Shown piece by piece: positions 51,923 through 60,627 of a stretch of 64,000 nt of DNA. The notes below the pieces were generated by a model. That model was not told the DNA's origin. It ran no database searches and worked only from the letters and a program-made list of their open reading frames with translations. The DNA lies in the NCBI GenBank assembly GCA_020352215.1, contig CP070675.1:5075891-5139890 (forward strand), written 5' to 3'. Both the position numbers and the translations under genes were made by a program. The first letter of the stretch is position 1; each line of letters starts with the position of its first letter. Source of the stretch: Phycisphaerales bacterium. Its GTDB lineage: Bacteria > Planctomycetota > Phycisphaerae > Sedimentisphaerales > Anaerobacaceae.

Positions 51923-54184
51923 ATGTGCCGATTAAAGATTCTGCTTGTGGGGCTGTTGGTTGGCGGCGGACCGGGGGTCTACCGGGCCGTGGGGCGGGTG
52001 GAGCGGCCGGTATACCCTGGGAAGCACTGGGAGGACAAGATGCCCGTGGAGGTTGGCCTGGACGTGCGGAAGTTGCGGGCGATTAGTGACTATGCAGGCG
52101 GGTTCGGCTGTGTAGTGCGGCACGGGTACATGGTCTACACCTGGGGCGGTGCGAGCAGGCGAATGGATGTGGCGTCTGCGGCGAAACCGGTGTATGCGCA
52201 TTTTCTGTTCAAGGCTGTCGAGCAGGGCAAAATTGCCGGTGTGGACGAGCCGCTCGGTAAATGGGAGCCAAGGCTAAACCAGATCAATAAGAAACTCGGT
52301 TACAAGGATCGAAACATCACATGGCGGCACTGTGCGAATCAGGTGTCGTGCTACGGCCTGGTCGAATCGCCGGGGACGGCCTTTGCGTACAACGATTGGC
52401 AGATGGCGCTATTCTGGGACACGCTCTTTCAGAAAGTGTACGGCACCACGCATGAAACAGTTGATGAGAAGGTTTTGCATCCTATGCTGACGGATCCTCT
52501 GGGGTGTCAGGACAATCCGACGTTTATGGCTTTTGGAGTTGGGGACAGGCCCGCCCGGTTGGCGATTTCGCCACGTGACTTTGCCCGCTTCGGACTGCTG
52601 TACCTGCGTGGGGGCAAGTGGCGGGGTGAACAGCTGATAGGCAGAGAATTCGCCACCACGGCAATGATTCATCCCTTGCCAAATTCGATTCCGCGTGCGG
52701 GCAATCAGGCTGCGGAAATGGTACCTGGGCAGCGGTCGATAGGCTCAAGAAGCATACCGGATAATCAGTGTGACCACGTGGGCAGCTACAGCTGGCTTTG
52801 GTGGACTAACGGGGTGAGTCGTGAGGGCGAACGACACTGGCCCGGTGCGCCGGTTGACACGTACGGCTGTTTCGGGCACGGTGGTATGCGCGCGATGGTC
52901 GTTATTCCAAGCCTGGATCTGATCATTAGCTGGAACGACACCAGAATCCAGGCAAGCGAAATGGAAAACCACGTCCTGACGCTGCTGAGAGAATCGGTAG
53001 TGGAGCCGGAGGCTCAAGCCGGCCAGATCATAGTTGATCCCGAGCATCCACAGTGGTTGAAGCGCGAGGGCATGGGGCCATTCTTTATGTGCGGGCCCGG
53101 AGACCCTGAGGGGTTTCTCTATCGCGGCAGGTCGAATCCCGATGGGACTCGTGACGGCGACCAGGAGGCCTTGATCGATAAGCTCAAGGGAACGGGCGCG
53201 AACTGCATTTATCTCATGGCGGTCCGGTCGCACGGCGGCGATGGGGATAGCACGCACAATCCCTTTATTGACAACGATCCTGCCCAAGGCGTCAATCTGA
53301 AGGTTCTCGCGCAGTGGGAGAAGTGGTTTGCGGAAATGGACAGAAACGGAATAGTGATCTACTTCTTCTTTTACGACGATAGCACACGCGTCTGGGATAC
53401 GGGCGATGCCGTGGGAGAAGAAGAGAGGAGTTTCGTCCGTACCGTCGTCGATACGTTTGAGCATCACAGGAACCTCATATGGTGTGTAGCGGAGGAGTAT
53501 GGGGAGAGGCTAAGCGCTGAGAGGGTGAGGAAGATTGCGGGGGAGATTCGCAAGGCCGACGACTACGAGCACGTGGTTGCCGTGCATAAGAATCATGGGC
53601 TGGACTTCTCGGAATTTGCCGATGGGCCAAACATCGATCAGTTTGCAGTGCAGTACAATGTCGCCACCGCCGAGGCTCTACATGAAGGGATGGTGGAGGC
53701 CTGGAAGCGGGCTAAAGGAAGGTACAATCTTAATATGTCAGAGGCGGCGGACTTCGGTAGCGGGGCACAGGCCCGGAAGAAGTGCTGGGCTTGTGCAATG
53801 GCAGGGGCATACGTGATGATCCTGCGGATGGATATTGCGACGACACCGAAAAGTGACCTCGAAGATTGCGGGCGATTAGTACACTTCTTTGAGTCCACGA
53901 ATTTCAATGAGATGTCACCACATGATGAGCTGGCATTTGCTGGCACGCAGTATGTATTGGCGCTGCCCGGCGACAGCTACATTGCCTATGCATCCGGGTT
54001 GCGAGGTAAGATTGGATTGAAGCAGATGGAGGCGGGCAAGTATGAGTTTCGTTGGTTCGACTGCTCCATCGGCGAGGAAGTGATACAAAAGGAAGTGGAT
54101 GTTGCCGAGGGCGGTCGGAGCTGGGACAAGCCAGAGGGTATGGGTGATGAGCTGGCGGTCTACGTGCGGCGTGTCAGGAAGTAG
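51923..54184 (+). CDS. Serine hydrolase (beta-lactamase class C-like) fused to a TIM-barrel domain
   Basis: A 753-residue secreted protein. After a signal peptide, residues about 40-350 form a penicillin-binding-protein-like serine hydrolase: Ser-Ala-Ala-Lys at about residues 85-88 (nucleophile and base), FAYNDWQMALFW at the Tyr position, and GCFGHGGMRAMVV as the third motif. Residues about 370-690 form a (beta/alpha)8 glycosidase-like domain (GFLYRG, IYFFFYDD, NLIWCVAEEYGE, VVAVHKNHG), somewhat like the DUF4038 barrel of the gene at 24534. The last 70 residues form a beta domain. ATG 51923 is preferred to GTG 51911, because GAGGTG then has proper spacing. Role unknown. Confidence 0.75.
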   Translation: MCRLKILLVGLLVGGGPGVYRAVGRVERPVYPGKHWEDKMPVEVGLDVRKLRAISDYAGGFGCVVRHGYMVYTWGGASRRMDVASAAKPVYAHFLFKAVEQGKIAGVDEPLGKWEPRLNQINKKLGYKDRNITWRHCANQVSCYGLVESPGTAFAYNDWQMALFWDTLFQKVYGTTHETVDEKVLHPMLTDPLGCQDNPTFMAFGVGDRPARLAISPRDFARFGLLYLRGGKWRGEQLIGREFATTAMIHPLPNSIPRAGNQAAEMVPGQRSIGSRSIPDNQCDHVGSYSWLWWTNGVSREGERHWPGAPVDTYGCFGHGGMRAMVVIPSLDLIISWNDTRIQASEMENHVLTLLRESVVEPEAQAGQIIVDPEHPQWLKREGMGPFFMCGPGDPEGFLYRGRSNPDGTRDGDQEALIDKLKGTGANCIYLMAVRSHGGDGDSTHNPFIDNDPAQGVNLKVLAQWEKWFAEMDRNGIVIYFFFYDDSTRVWDTGDAVGEEERSFVRTVVDTFEHHRNLIWCVAEEYGERLSAERVRKIAGEIRKADDYEHVVAVHKNHGLDFSEFADGPNIDQFAVQYNVATAEALHEGMVEAWKRAKGRYNLNMSEAADFGSGAQARKKCWACAMAGAYVMILRMDIATTPKSDLEDCGRLVHFFESTNFNEMSPHDELAFAGTQYVLALPGDSYIAYASGLRGKIGLKQMEAGKYEFRWFDCSIGEEVIQKEVDVAEGGRSWDKPEGMGDELAVYVRRVRK

Positions 54185-54216
54185 CTCTACGCCGATCGAA
54201 AGGAGAGCCGAGTCAA

Positions 54217-54549
54217 ATGAATGACATTCAGATTTTCACGACGCCGATTTTGGATGGAATCAAAATCAGAGAATACAAGGGCGTGGTAATTGTGCGGAAC
54301 GTTCGGGCGGTCAATATTATTCGCGACTTCTTTACATCGTTTCGTGACATCTTTGGTGGACGTTCGGAATCGTATCAAGATGTTATGAAGCAGATGCAGG
54401 AAGATGTTATTTCTGATGCCAAAGCCGAGGCGAGCAAGCTGGGCGCCAATGCGATAGTTGGCTTTTCTTTGGATTACGACAACATTGGCTCCAAGGACAA
54501 GTCGCTTCTGATGGCTTCGGCCAAGGGAACGGCCGTAATCATAGAGTAG
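54217..54549 (+). CDS. YbjQ-like (UPF0145) protein
   Basis: A 110-residue protein of the YbjQ family of small domains whose function is not established. Conserved parts are GIKIREYKGVVIVRN, FRDIFGGRSESYQ and KLGANAIVGFSLDYD. AAAGGAGAG precedes ATG 54217. It begins 32 bases after the hydrolase fusion gene and could be in the same operon. Confidence 0.88.
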   Translation: MNDIQIFTTPILDGIKIREYKGVVIVRNVRAVNIIRDFFTSFRDIFGGRSESYQDVMKQMQEDVISDAKAEASKLGANAIVGFSLDYDNIGSKDKSLLMASAKGTAVIIE

Positions 54550-54662
54550 ACGCAGAGCCGCACCCTTGCTGCGGGCCTTGTCCGGAGCGGTTGGACTTGG
54601 CTTTGCCGGCAGGTTGCCGCTGGGCGTCAAGTGCAACCGGCGCCTCTGGAGTGTATAAGAAG

Positions 54663-55808
54663 ATGTTACACTGGTTCTTCGCAAGCGTCCTTCTCAAAGG
54701 CGGTTCGGCGAGACTGATTGTACTTGCCCTTTTGCTAAGCGGTTGCGTTCTTGGGGATGTACCCAGGTATTCGGTCGAGCCTCTGCCGGAGTATGATGCG
54801 CTGTTCTGCAGAGAAAAGGGCTGGACGGGCGCCGATGCGGCCTATTCGGTTGCGCTGTCCGATGACGTCACGCTGTGGCTGTTCGGTGATACTTGGGTCG
54901 GGGACGTCGTCGACGGAAGGCACAAAGACGCCAACATGGTGAACAATTCGATAGGACTTCAACGAGGTGCCGATGCGCTAGCGTCAGTTGAGTTCTTCTG
55001 GGGCAAGGGTAAGGACGGCGAGCACGAGGCCTTTGTCAAGCCGGCCAACGGTGTTGGCTGGTTCTGGATCTTTGATGGAGTATTGGCGGACGGGAAGCTG
55101 TATCTTTTTCTTTTCCAGACGGTCAAGACTGGCGAGAAGGGTGTGTTTGGATTCAAGCATGTCGGCATGTGGCTGGCCGAGATAAGGAACCCTCAGGAAG
55201 AGCCGGCCAGGTGGCGGATTGAACAGCACAAGGTCCCGTGGGGGCGGTTTGAGGCGGGCGGCAACCTGTTCTTTGGCTCGGCGGTTATGCGGGATGGGGA
55301 CTTCGTATACATCTACGGCGCGAGTGAGGACTGGAGCAAAGGAATGAGCGGGCGCAGTATGATTGTCGCCCGAGCCAGGCCCGACGAGATGACCGATTTT
55401 GGAAAGTGGCGTTTTTTCAGTGACGGCCGGTGGCGGGACGATATCGACACGATTTCCGAGCTCTTCGACGGTACGGCGACAGAATATTCGGTTAGTTATC
55501 AGCCTGCGATAAAGCAATATGTTGCCGTATACACAAGAAATGGCATGTCGGAAAATATACTGATGCGCTCGGCGCCGACTCCGGTTGGGCCATGGAGCCG
55601 ACCACTGAAAGTCTACGAGTGTCCGGAGGTCGCGTGGCACAAGAGTTATTTCTGCTATGCTGGCAAGGCCCATCCTGAGATTTCAAGAGAAAATGAGATG
55701 ATTGTCACATACGTCTGCAACTCAACCGATTTTTGGGAGATGGCGAAGGATACGCGGATATATCGGCCACGATTTCTGAGAATCAGATTCGATGCGCAGA
55801 GGAACTGA
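54663..55808 (+). CDS. Propeller-fold lipoprotein (DUF4185-like)
   Basis: A 381-residue lipoprotein. The lipobox is LLSGC at about residues 24-28. The body reads as a five-bladed beta-propeller of the kind seen in DUF4185 and related GH43/32-like proteins: LWLFGDTWVGD, MVNNSIGLQ, GWFWIFDGVLADGKLYLF, FGSAVMRDGDFVYIYG, YSVSYQPAIKQYVAVY and YCYAGKAHPE. No enzymatic residue can be named. ATG 54663 is the last codon that still keeps the signal; the upstream TTG 54591 is unlikely. It may bind or process carbohydrate at the cell surface. Confidence 0.7.
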   Translation: MLHWFFASVLLKGGSARLIVLALLLSGCVLGDVPRYSVEPLPEYDALFCREKGWTGADAAYSVALSDDVTLWLFGDTWVGDVVDGRHKDANMVNNSIGLQRGADALASVEFFWGKGKDGEHEAFVKPANGVGWFWIFDGVLADGKLYLFLFQTVKTGEKGVFGFKHVGMWLAEIRNPQEEPARWRIEQHKVPWGRFEAGGNLFFGSAVMRDGDFVYIYGASEDWSKGMSGRSMIVARARPDEMTDFGKWRFFSDGRWRDDIDTISELFDGTATEYSVSYQPAIKQYVAVYTRNGMSENILMRSAPTPVGPWSRPLKVYECPEVAWHKSYFCYAGKAHPEISRENEMIVTYVCNSTDFWEMAKDTRIYRPRFLRIRFDAQRN

Positions 55809-55924
55809 TACGCTACGCGGCCGAAAATAGGCGGTGAAAGGGATTGCCGGCCAGGTTCACAGCCGGTAGTATAAGGGCTTTATTAGGGGCGGATTCAGGT
55901 TTAGGAGAAAAAGAGGTGATGGCC

Positions 55925-56410
55925 ATGAATGAGCTTTACGAACAATCGGAAACAGGTTGCTGTCCGCGGTTCAATCCTGAGCCTTGGGATGAAAAGGAAG
56001 TGGCGTTTCAAGACAAGTTGTTTGTCAAGGACCACGTCCGGAGTCTTATGCACATCCCGCTGAACTTCGGCAAGGTGATGGTCAGGAATATGGAGAAGAT
56101 CAAGCGGGCCGAGGCCCTTGTGCCCGTTCCGGTTATGCTTTCCGACGAGAGGTCACTGTGGGGGGCAGATATCTATATCGCAGTGGCCAAAGATGTGCCG
56201 GGTGCTGAGACGGTGAGGATAACGGGGAATTTCCTGACGAAGGTTTTTGAGGGATCTTACAAGAATATCCGCAAGTGGGTGCAGGAGATGAAGGCCCATG
56301 TCCAGTCGAAGAAGAAGCAGATGAAGAAGCTGTACTTCTTCTATACGACCTGCCCGAAGTGTGCGGAGTACTATGGGAAGAACTACACCGTTCTGTTGGC
56401 GGAGGTTTAG
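55925..56410 (+). CDS. Conserved hypothetical protein with GCCPRFNPEPW motif
   Basis: A 161-residue cytoplasmic protein starting at ATG 55925, with AGAGGTG six bases before it. The conserved core has GCCPRFNPEPWDEKEV, DKLFVKDHVRSLMHIPLNFG, LSDERSLWGADIYIAVAKD and YTTCPKCAEYYGKNY at the C-terminus. The CxxC pair near the end and CC near the start are suitable metal or redox sites. The family is widely spread and often called hydrolase in annotations, but I know of no proven activity. Confidence 0.75.
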   Translation: MNELYEQSETGCCPRFNPEPWDEKEVAFQDKLFVKDHVRSLMHIPLNFGKVMVRNMEKIKRAEALVPVPVMLSDERSLWGADIYIAVAKDVPGAETVRITGNFLTKVFEGSYKNIRKWVQEMKAHVQSKKKQMKKLYFFYTTCPKCAEYYGKNYTVLLAEV

Positions 56411-56475
56411 CCGGTCGGCGATACTTTGGATCGGGCGATAGATTCTTCTCCTCGTGCCCGGGTCCATCGAATGAG

Positions 56476-56745
56476 CTAAAAGGTGACCTTGAAGTCGGGG
56501 TATCGAGGATCGGGCGGAATCTCGTCGATCTTCGTCTCTTTCACATAACCGGCAAAGGACTCTTCTATGTCCCTCACGCAATCCTCCACATCTTCGGCCG
56601 GCCCCTGGGCGAGCATTTCCACGGTGCCGTCCGGCACGTTGCGGACAAAGCCTGTGAGCCCGCGGCGACGGGCGATGTTGTGGGCAGTGTAGCGGAAACC
56701 AACGCCCTGGACCCGGCCGACGAAAATTATGTGTTTGGCAACCAT
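56476..56745 (-). CDS. acyP: Acylphosphatase
   Basis: An 89-residue enzyme that hydrolyses acyl phosphates. VGRVQGVGFRYTAHNIA has the phosphate-binding Arg in GFRY, and GFVRNVPDGTVE has the catalytic Asn. Length matches the family (about 90). The longer frame to 56856 would add residues of no family; ATG 56745 has AGAGGA upstream. It is transcribed toward the preceding gene and away from the phosphatase gene. Confidence 0.92.
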   Translation of the reverse strand: MVAKHIIFVGRVQGVGFRYTAHNIARRRGLTGFVRNVPDGTVEMLAQGPAEDVEDCVRDIEESFAGYVKETKIDEIPPDPRYPDFKVTF

Positions 56746-56839
56746 GGCAATCCTCTGTTTGCCGTCCAATGCTAACGTGCAGAGCCTGCGTGTGCAAGTG
56801 AACAATTCCGATGGTGAGCAATAGTTGAGTAAATAAGGG

Positions 56840-56868
56840 TTCACCGTGAGGTGCATCTTCTGTATAAT
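56840..56868 (+). promoter_or_regulatory. Promoter of the SpoIIE-type phosphatase gene
   Basis: TTCACC (56840-56845) and a perfect TATAAT (56863-56868) lie 17 bases apart. Transcription near 56875 would fit a GTG start at 56899 and rule out the upstream GTG at 56851. Confidence 0.5.
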
Positions 56869-56898
56869 CCGCAGAATTTGCGGCAGTGGCTGACTATT

Positions 56899-58215
56899 GT
56901 GAAAAAGACAAAGAGACAGATCGAAAGAGACGAGCAGCTCTATCAGCTCACCACCCTAGTGGCGGGGGAGTTTTCGCTTCAAGAGGTCCTGGATAGGCTT
57001 GCTGAGGCAGCGGTGAAGATAGTGCGCGTCAAGGCCTGCTCGATTCGGCTGCTGGATGAAGAGACCAACGATCTTAAGATGCGAAGCACTTATGGGCTGA
57101 GCGAAGAATACCGTAACAAAGGTGTCGTCTCGAAGGATGATCCTGTGGTGGCGGCGGCATTTGCCGGCGAGGCGGTCGTCCTTGACGATATGCGGGTAGA
57201 TGGCAGGGTCGAGTATAAGGATGCGACGATCGCAGAAGGCCTCGTCAGTCAGCTGACGGTAGCGATGCAATTCCGGAACAAATCGATCGGAGTGCTGCGG
57301 CTATATAGCCCGAAGCCCAAGCACTTCGACCAGGATGACATAAGCCTTGCCCGGGCGGTCGCCTCACAGTGTGCGGTTGCCATCACCAACGCCAAACTCT
57401 ACGCCGAAGCCGTGGAAGGGGCACGCATCGCCGAGCAGATGCGGCTGGCAGGGGCAGTCCAGCGAAGGATGATTCCGAAAGAGGTGCCTCGGATACCCGG
57501 GCTGGATGTGGCCGCCACGTACATTCCTTGCTTCGACGTGGGCGGGGATTTCTATGAGTTTCTCGAGATAGACGAAAACCGAATTGGATTGACGATTGCC
57601 GACGTGATAGGCAAAGGCGTTCCCGCTGCAATTATGATGAGTTGGTTCCGCGGAGCAGTGGGTGCCTACACCAACGGATTTCGGCAGGCGTTGCAGCGCG
57701 ACGGGCATGTCGACGGTGACAGAAACAGCGGCCCGAGAACTGCCATCCGAACGAGAAATGCCATTGTAAACTTTAACAGGATGGCTTGCTCGGAGTGCAG
57801 GGACGGTGAGTTCATCACGTTGTTCTATGCGACTGTCGATGTGAAAGATCGCAGTGTGACCTACTGCAGTTGCGGGCACGAGCCCGCGGCCTTGGTCAGG
57901 AACGGCGAGATCATAGATCTGGACGCGGGGGGACTTGTCCTTGGGGTAGATGCCCAAGCTGAATACGAGATTGAGACCGTCGCACTCAAAGAGCGCGATT
58001 GTCTGCTGCTATATACCGATGGGCTGATAGATGCGGTCAATTTCAACGGCGAGATGTGGGGTAGGGAACGGATGCTTGATGCTGTAAAGAACTCGACCGA
58101 TCGGTCAGCTGAGCATATGATCCGAAATATCCTTAGGTACCGAAGACGTTTTGTCGGGTTAGCCAGGCAAATCGATGATACGAGCATCATCGCCGTCAAG
58201 GTGGGCGGGCGGTGA
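56899..58215 (+). CDS. GAF-domain PP2C/SpoIIE serine phosphatase (RsbU-like)
   Basis: A 438-residue signalling phosphatase. An N-terminal GAF domain (residues about 15-175, with SIRLLDEETNDL and IGVLRLYSPKP) is joined by a short helical linker (EQMRLAGAVQRRMIP) to a SpoIIE-type PPM domain with DVGGDFYEF, LTIADVIGKGVPAAIMMS, CGHEPA and LLYTDGLIDAVN, which hold the metal-binding Asp residues. It would dephosphorylate an anti-sigma-factor antagonist. No anti-sigma gene is beside it. Start GTG 56899 is chosen because of the promoter, with no strong ribosome site; GTG 56851 is the alternative. Confidence 0.85.
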   Translation: MKKTKRQIERDEQLYQLTTLVAGEFSLQEVLDRLAEAAVKIVRVKACSIRLLDEETNDLKMRSTYGLSEEYRNKGVVSKDDPVVAAAFAGEAVVLDDMRVDGRVEYKDATIAEGLVSQLTVAMQFRNKSIGVLRLYSPKPKHFDQDDISLARAVASQCAVAITNAKLYAEAVEGARIAEQMRLAGAVQRRMIPKEVPRIPGLDVAATYIPCFDVGGDFYEFLEIDENRIGLTIADVIGKGVPAAIMMSWFRGAVGAYTNGFRQALQRDGHVDGDRNSGPRTAIRTRNAIVNFNRMACSECRDGEFITLFYATVDVKDRSVTYCSCGHEPAALVRNGEIIDLDAGGLVLGVDAQAEYEIETVALKERDCLLLYTDGLIDAVNFNGEMWGRERMLDAVKNSTDRSAEHMIRNILRYRRRFVGLARQIDDTSIIAVKVGGR

Positions 58216-58292
58216 CAGGTCTGATTCTTGGGGATTCGGATTATCCTGTGTGGGAGATTGCAGCTCACCATTTGCCGGGCACCGAATGTTAG

Positions 58293-58976
58293 ATGGCGGA
58301 CTTACTTGTCACAATTGACGGTCCTGCGGCCAGCGGCAAGAGCACCGTGGCTCGAGCGCTGGCCGAAAGGCTGGGCGCGAGTTTTCTTGATACCGGTGCC
58401 ATGTACCGTGCCGTGACACTCGCAGCGATGCAAGCCCGTGTGGATATGGCCGACGAAAACAAACTACTTGATCTCACGGAGGAGAGTGAGTTTTCGTTCT
58501 CAGTCCGGGAAGGGAAAATGGCCGCATGTATCGACGGCGTTGATGTCACCGAGCGGATACGTGAGCCTCACGTGACGGCCAATGCGCGATACGTTGCCTC
58601 CTCGGCGAAGGTGCGTGAGAAGCTGGTCGAAATGCAGAGGCAATTTGCTGCCGGCCAGGAGAGAATCGTTACCGAGGGGAGGGACCAAGGTACGGTGGTA
58701 TTTCCCGAAGCCGACGTCAAGTTTTATCTCACGGCCGGCGCTTTGGAGAGGGCCAGAAGAAGGCAGGCCGAGCTGCGGGCCAACGGGACCGGCGGCAGTC
58801 TTGAGCAGATACAAAAGGCCATAGAGGACAGGGACAAGAGCGACGAGAGCAGGGCGGTGGGGCCGTTGAAACCAGCCGATGATGCTATTGTTTTGGATAC
58901 GACGGACCTGAGCGTTGATGAGGTTGTGGCGAAGGCCTTGCGGTACGTGGAGGAGAAGTGCTTAGAGAAAGATTGA
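58293..58976 (+). CDS. cmk: Cytidylate kinase
   Basis: A 227-residue P-loop kinase that phosphorylates CMP and dCMP. GPAASGKSTVARAL is the Walker A block, FLDTGAMYRAVTLAAM binds the substrate, and TEGRDQGTVVFPEADVKFYLTA with RARRRQ is the lid region. The length is normal for the long bacterial form. Its end overlaps the next gene by 19 bases, a common cmk-plsC arrangement that suggests translational coupling. Confidence 0.95.
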   Translation: MADLLVTIDGPAASGKSTVARALAERLGASFLDTGAMYRAVTLAAMQARVDMADENKLLDLTEESEFSFSVREGKMAACIDGVDVTERIREPHVTANARYVASSAKVREKLVEMQRQFAAGQERIVTEGRDQGTVVFPEADVKFYLTAGALERARRRQAELRANGTGGSLEQIQKAIEDRDKSDESRAVGPLKPADDAIVLDTTDLSVDEVVAKALRYVEEKCLEKD

Positions 58977-59611
58977 GCACAGCGTGGTTCTGGCTCGCGC
59001 GCTGGATTTGCAGAGTATTATGTATTCTGTTTTTTCGCCTGCGCACGTCGGGTAAGGAAAATGTCCCCGAGAGCGGCGCTTTCGTGTTGGCCAGTAACCA
59101 CCAAAGCTATCTCGACCCGGTGCTTTGCGGGGTGCCCTTGAAGCGGCAATTGTTTTTTCTTGCCCGTGATTCACTTTTCTCCAACTGGTTTTTCGGCCGG
59201 CTGCTTTCTTCGGTAAAGGCGATGCCGGTCAAGCGGGACGGAGGCGATTTGGCCACGATGAGGAAGATCATAGGCAAGCTCAAGGAAGGCTCCGGCGTCT
59301 GTCTTTTTCCGGAAGGTACGCGAAGCAGCGACGGCCGGATTGCGCCGTTTAAGCCCGGCTTCGGCCTTCTGTGCAGGCGAGGCAAGGCCGGTGTCGTGCC
59401 GGTATTGATCGACGGTTCTTTTGAGTGTTGGCCACGGCATAGGAAGCTCTTCTCCCGCGGCGCAATAACAGTCTGCTACGGTAGGGCGATAACCGCCAAG
59501 CAGGTCGAGGGTATGAAGGACGATGAGTTGGCGAAGCTTGTAGCCGATACGCTGCGAAAAATGCAGAACGATCGCCGTCTCAAACAAGGCAAGGAGCCAT
59601 ACGAATATTGA
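58958..59611 (+). CDS. plsC: 1-acyl-sn-glycerol-3-phosphate acyltransferase
   Basis: A 217-residue membrane-bound acyltransferase of phospholipid synthesis. A hydrophobic segment (AWFWLARWICRVLCILFF) near residues 9-26 anchors it. NHQSYLDP is the HX4D catalytic block, FPEGTRSSDG the acyl-acceptor block and VPVLIDGSF the third conserved strand. GTG 58958 follows GGAGGAG inside cmk; TTG 58973 is an alternative. The close overlap with cmk matches other bacteria. Confidence 0.92.
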   Translation: MLRERLSTAWFWLARWICRVLCILFFRLRTSGKENVPESGAFVLASNHQSYLDPVLCGVPLKRQLFFLARDSLFSNWFFGRLLSSVKAMPVKRDGGDLATMRKIIGKLKEGSGVCLFPEGTRSSDGRIAPFKPGFGLLCRRGKAGVVPVLIDGSFECWPRHRKLFSRGAITVCYGRAITAKQVEGMKDDELAKLVADTLRKMQNDRRLKQGKEPYEY

Positions 59612-59950
59612 CATTCGATGTGCCGCAGATGCCGCTCAGTCTGTGAGGGTCACGGTGAGGTCATCCACAACAAACTGCCAGGTCAGCTTGGGATAATCCT
59701 GTCCCTCAATGACGAGCCATATATCTTCCGTGCCGTTAGCACTTTCGCCCACCAAGTCCCAGCCGGCGTCGAGAGACACGCTCGACGTATGCCTTCTACA
59801 TAAATGACACAAGCGGCGAATTGCGATCGCCCCATCGTTGTCTAATCTGTGCCCTGCGTTGCGCCTACTGGGGCGGCGCTGCTTGATTCTCCACTTGACT
59901 TCTGAGAGAATGTCCTTGGGTGTGGAAGTGCCCGAATTGTGGGTAAAAAT
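59612..59950. other. Intergenic region with a surface-protein remnant
   Basis: These 339 bases between plsC and the ECF sigma gene hold the minus-strand remnant at 59636-59779 and no other gene. No good promoter for the sigma gene is evident; TTGACT at 59894 lacks a matching -10. Confidence 0.5.
59636..59779 (-). pseudogene. C-terminal remnant of a GLUG/beta-helix type surface protein
   Basis: On the minus strand a frame ending at TGA 59636 reads LDAGWDLVGESANGTEDIW, then LIEGQDYPKLTWQFVVDD. This closely resembles the C-terminal unit common to many planctomycete GLUG-motif surface proteins (GWDFVGE...GTEDIW...YPKL). Only about 47 residues remain and the only start is a GTG within the unit. 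The upstream frame stays open but no longer looks like the family. A gene fragment left by deletion or rearrangement is likely. Confidence 0.55.
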
Positions 59951-60505
59951 ATGAGTGACGTCACGCGCATCTTGACCGCTATTGAAGGGGGGGATGCTCG
60001 GGCTGCAGAAGACCTGCTGCCCCTGGTCTATGAGGAGCTGCGTCTATTAGCCGCTCAAAAGCTGTCTCGTGAGACGCCAGGTCAGACACTACAGGCGACC
60101 GCCTTAGTCCACGAGGCCTATATTAGACTTGTTGCGGAGGAAGCGCAGAACTGGAAGAGTCGCAGTCATTTCTTCAGGGCCGCCGCCGAGGCGATGCGGC
60201 GGATTCTCATCGATAATGCGCGCCGCAAGAGAAGAGTCAAACACGGTGGCGAACGTCAGAAGATCGATCTGAATGATGCTGCGTTGGGAAACGGCTGTGG
60301 ACCGTCTGCGGATGACCTGCTCGCGCTGGACGAAGCCCTGATGAAGCTTCGTGACGAGAATGAGACGCAGGCGGAAGTCGTCAAACTGCGGTATTTTGCA
60401 GGCCTGAGCGTGGAACAGACAGCAGAGGTATTGGGAATCTCTGAAAGAACAGTCAAGCGTCATTGGGCTTATGCGCGAGCCTGGCTTCTCTGTGAGATAG
60501 GGTAG
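59951..60505 (+). CDS. ECF sigma factor (planctomycete TIGR02999-like group)
   Basis: A 184-residue sigma-70 family factor. Region 2 is in DLLPLVYEELRLLAAQKLSRE, then TLQATALVHEAYIRLV, HFFRAAAEAMRRILIDNARRKRRVKHGG, and region 4 has LSVEQTAEVLGISERTVKRHWAYARAWL as the helix-turn-helix. This group is abundant in planctomycetes and is usually followed by a Ser/Thr kinase gene, as here (122 bases). ATG 59951 is chosen over GTG 59939. No anti-sigma factor is seen, so kinase-based control is likely; that is from family knowledge. Confidence 0.92.
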   Translation: MSDVTRILTAIEGGDARAAEDLLPLVYEELRLLAAQKLSRETPGQTLQATALVHEAYIRLVAEEAQNWKSRSHFFRAAAEAMRRILIDNARRKRRVKHGGERQKIDLNDAALGNGCGPSADDLLALDEALMKLRDENETQAEVVKLRYFAGLSVEQTAEVLGISERTVKRHWAYARAWLLCEIG

Positions 60506-60627
60506 GGTTAGGGACTTCGTCACGGCTGCGCGACAGGTCTTTCCGAGAATTCTTCCAGAATCCGTGGCCCCTCGCGGGCTCGGACGGCGCGTATTATTCT
60601 GACGCACCACTTTGAAGGAGCCCAATC

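Noticed and set aside
59618-59803. A 61-codon plus-strand frame after plsC
   Set aside because: The other strand carries the recognisable surface-protein remnant, so this frame is a shadow.
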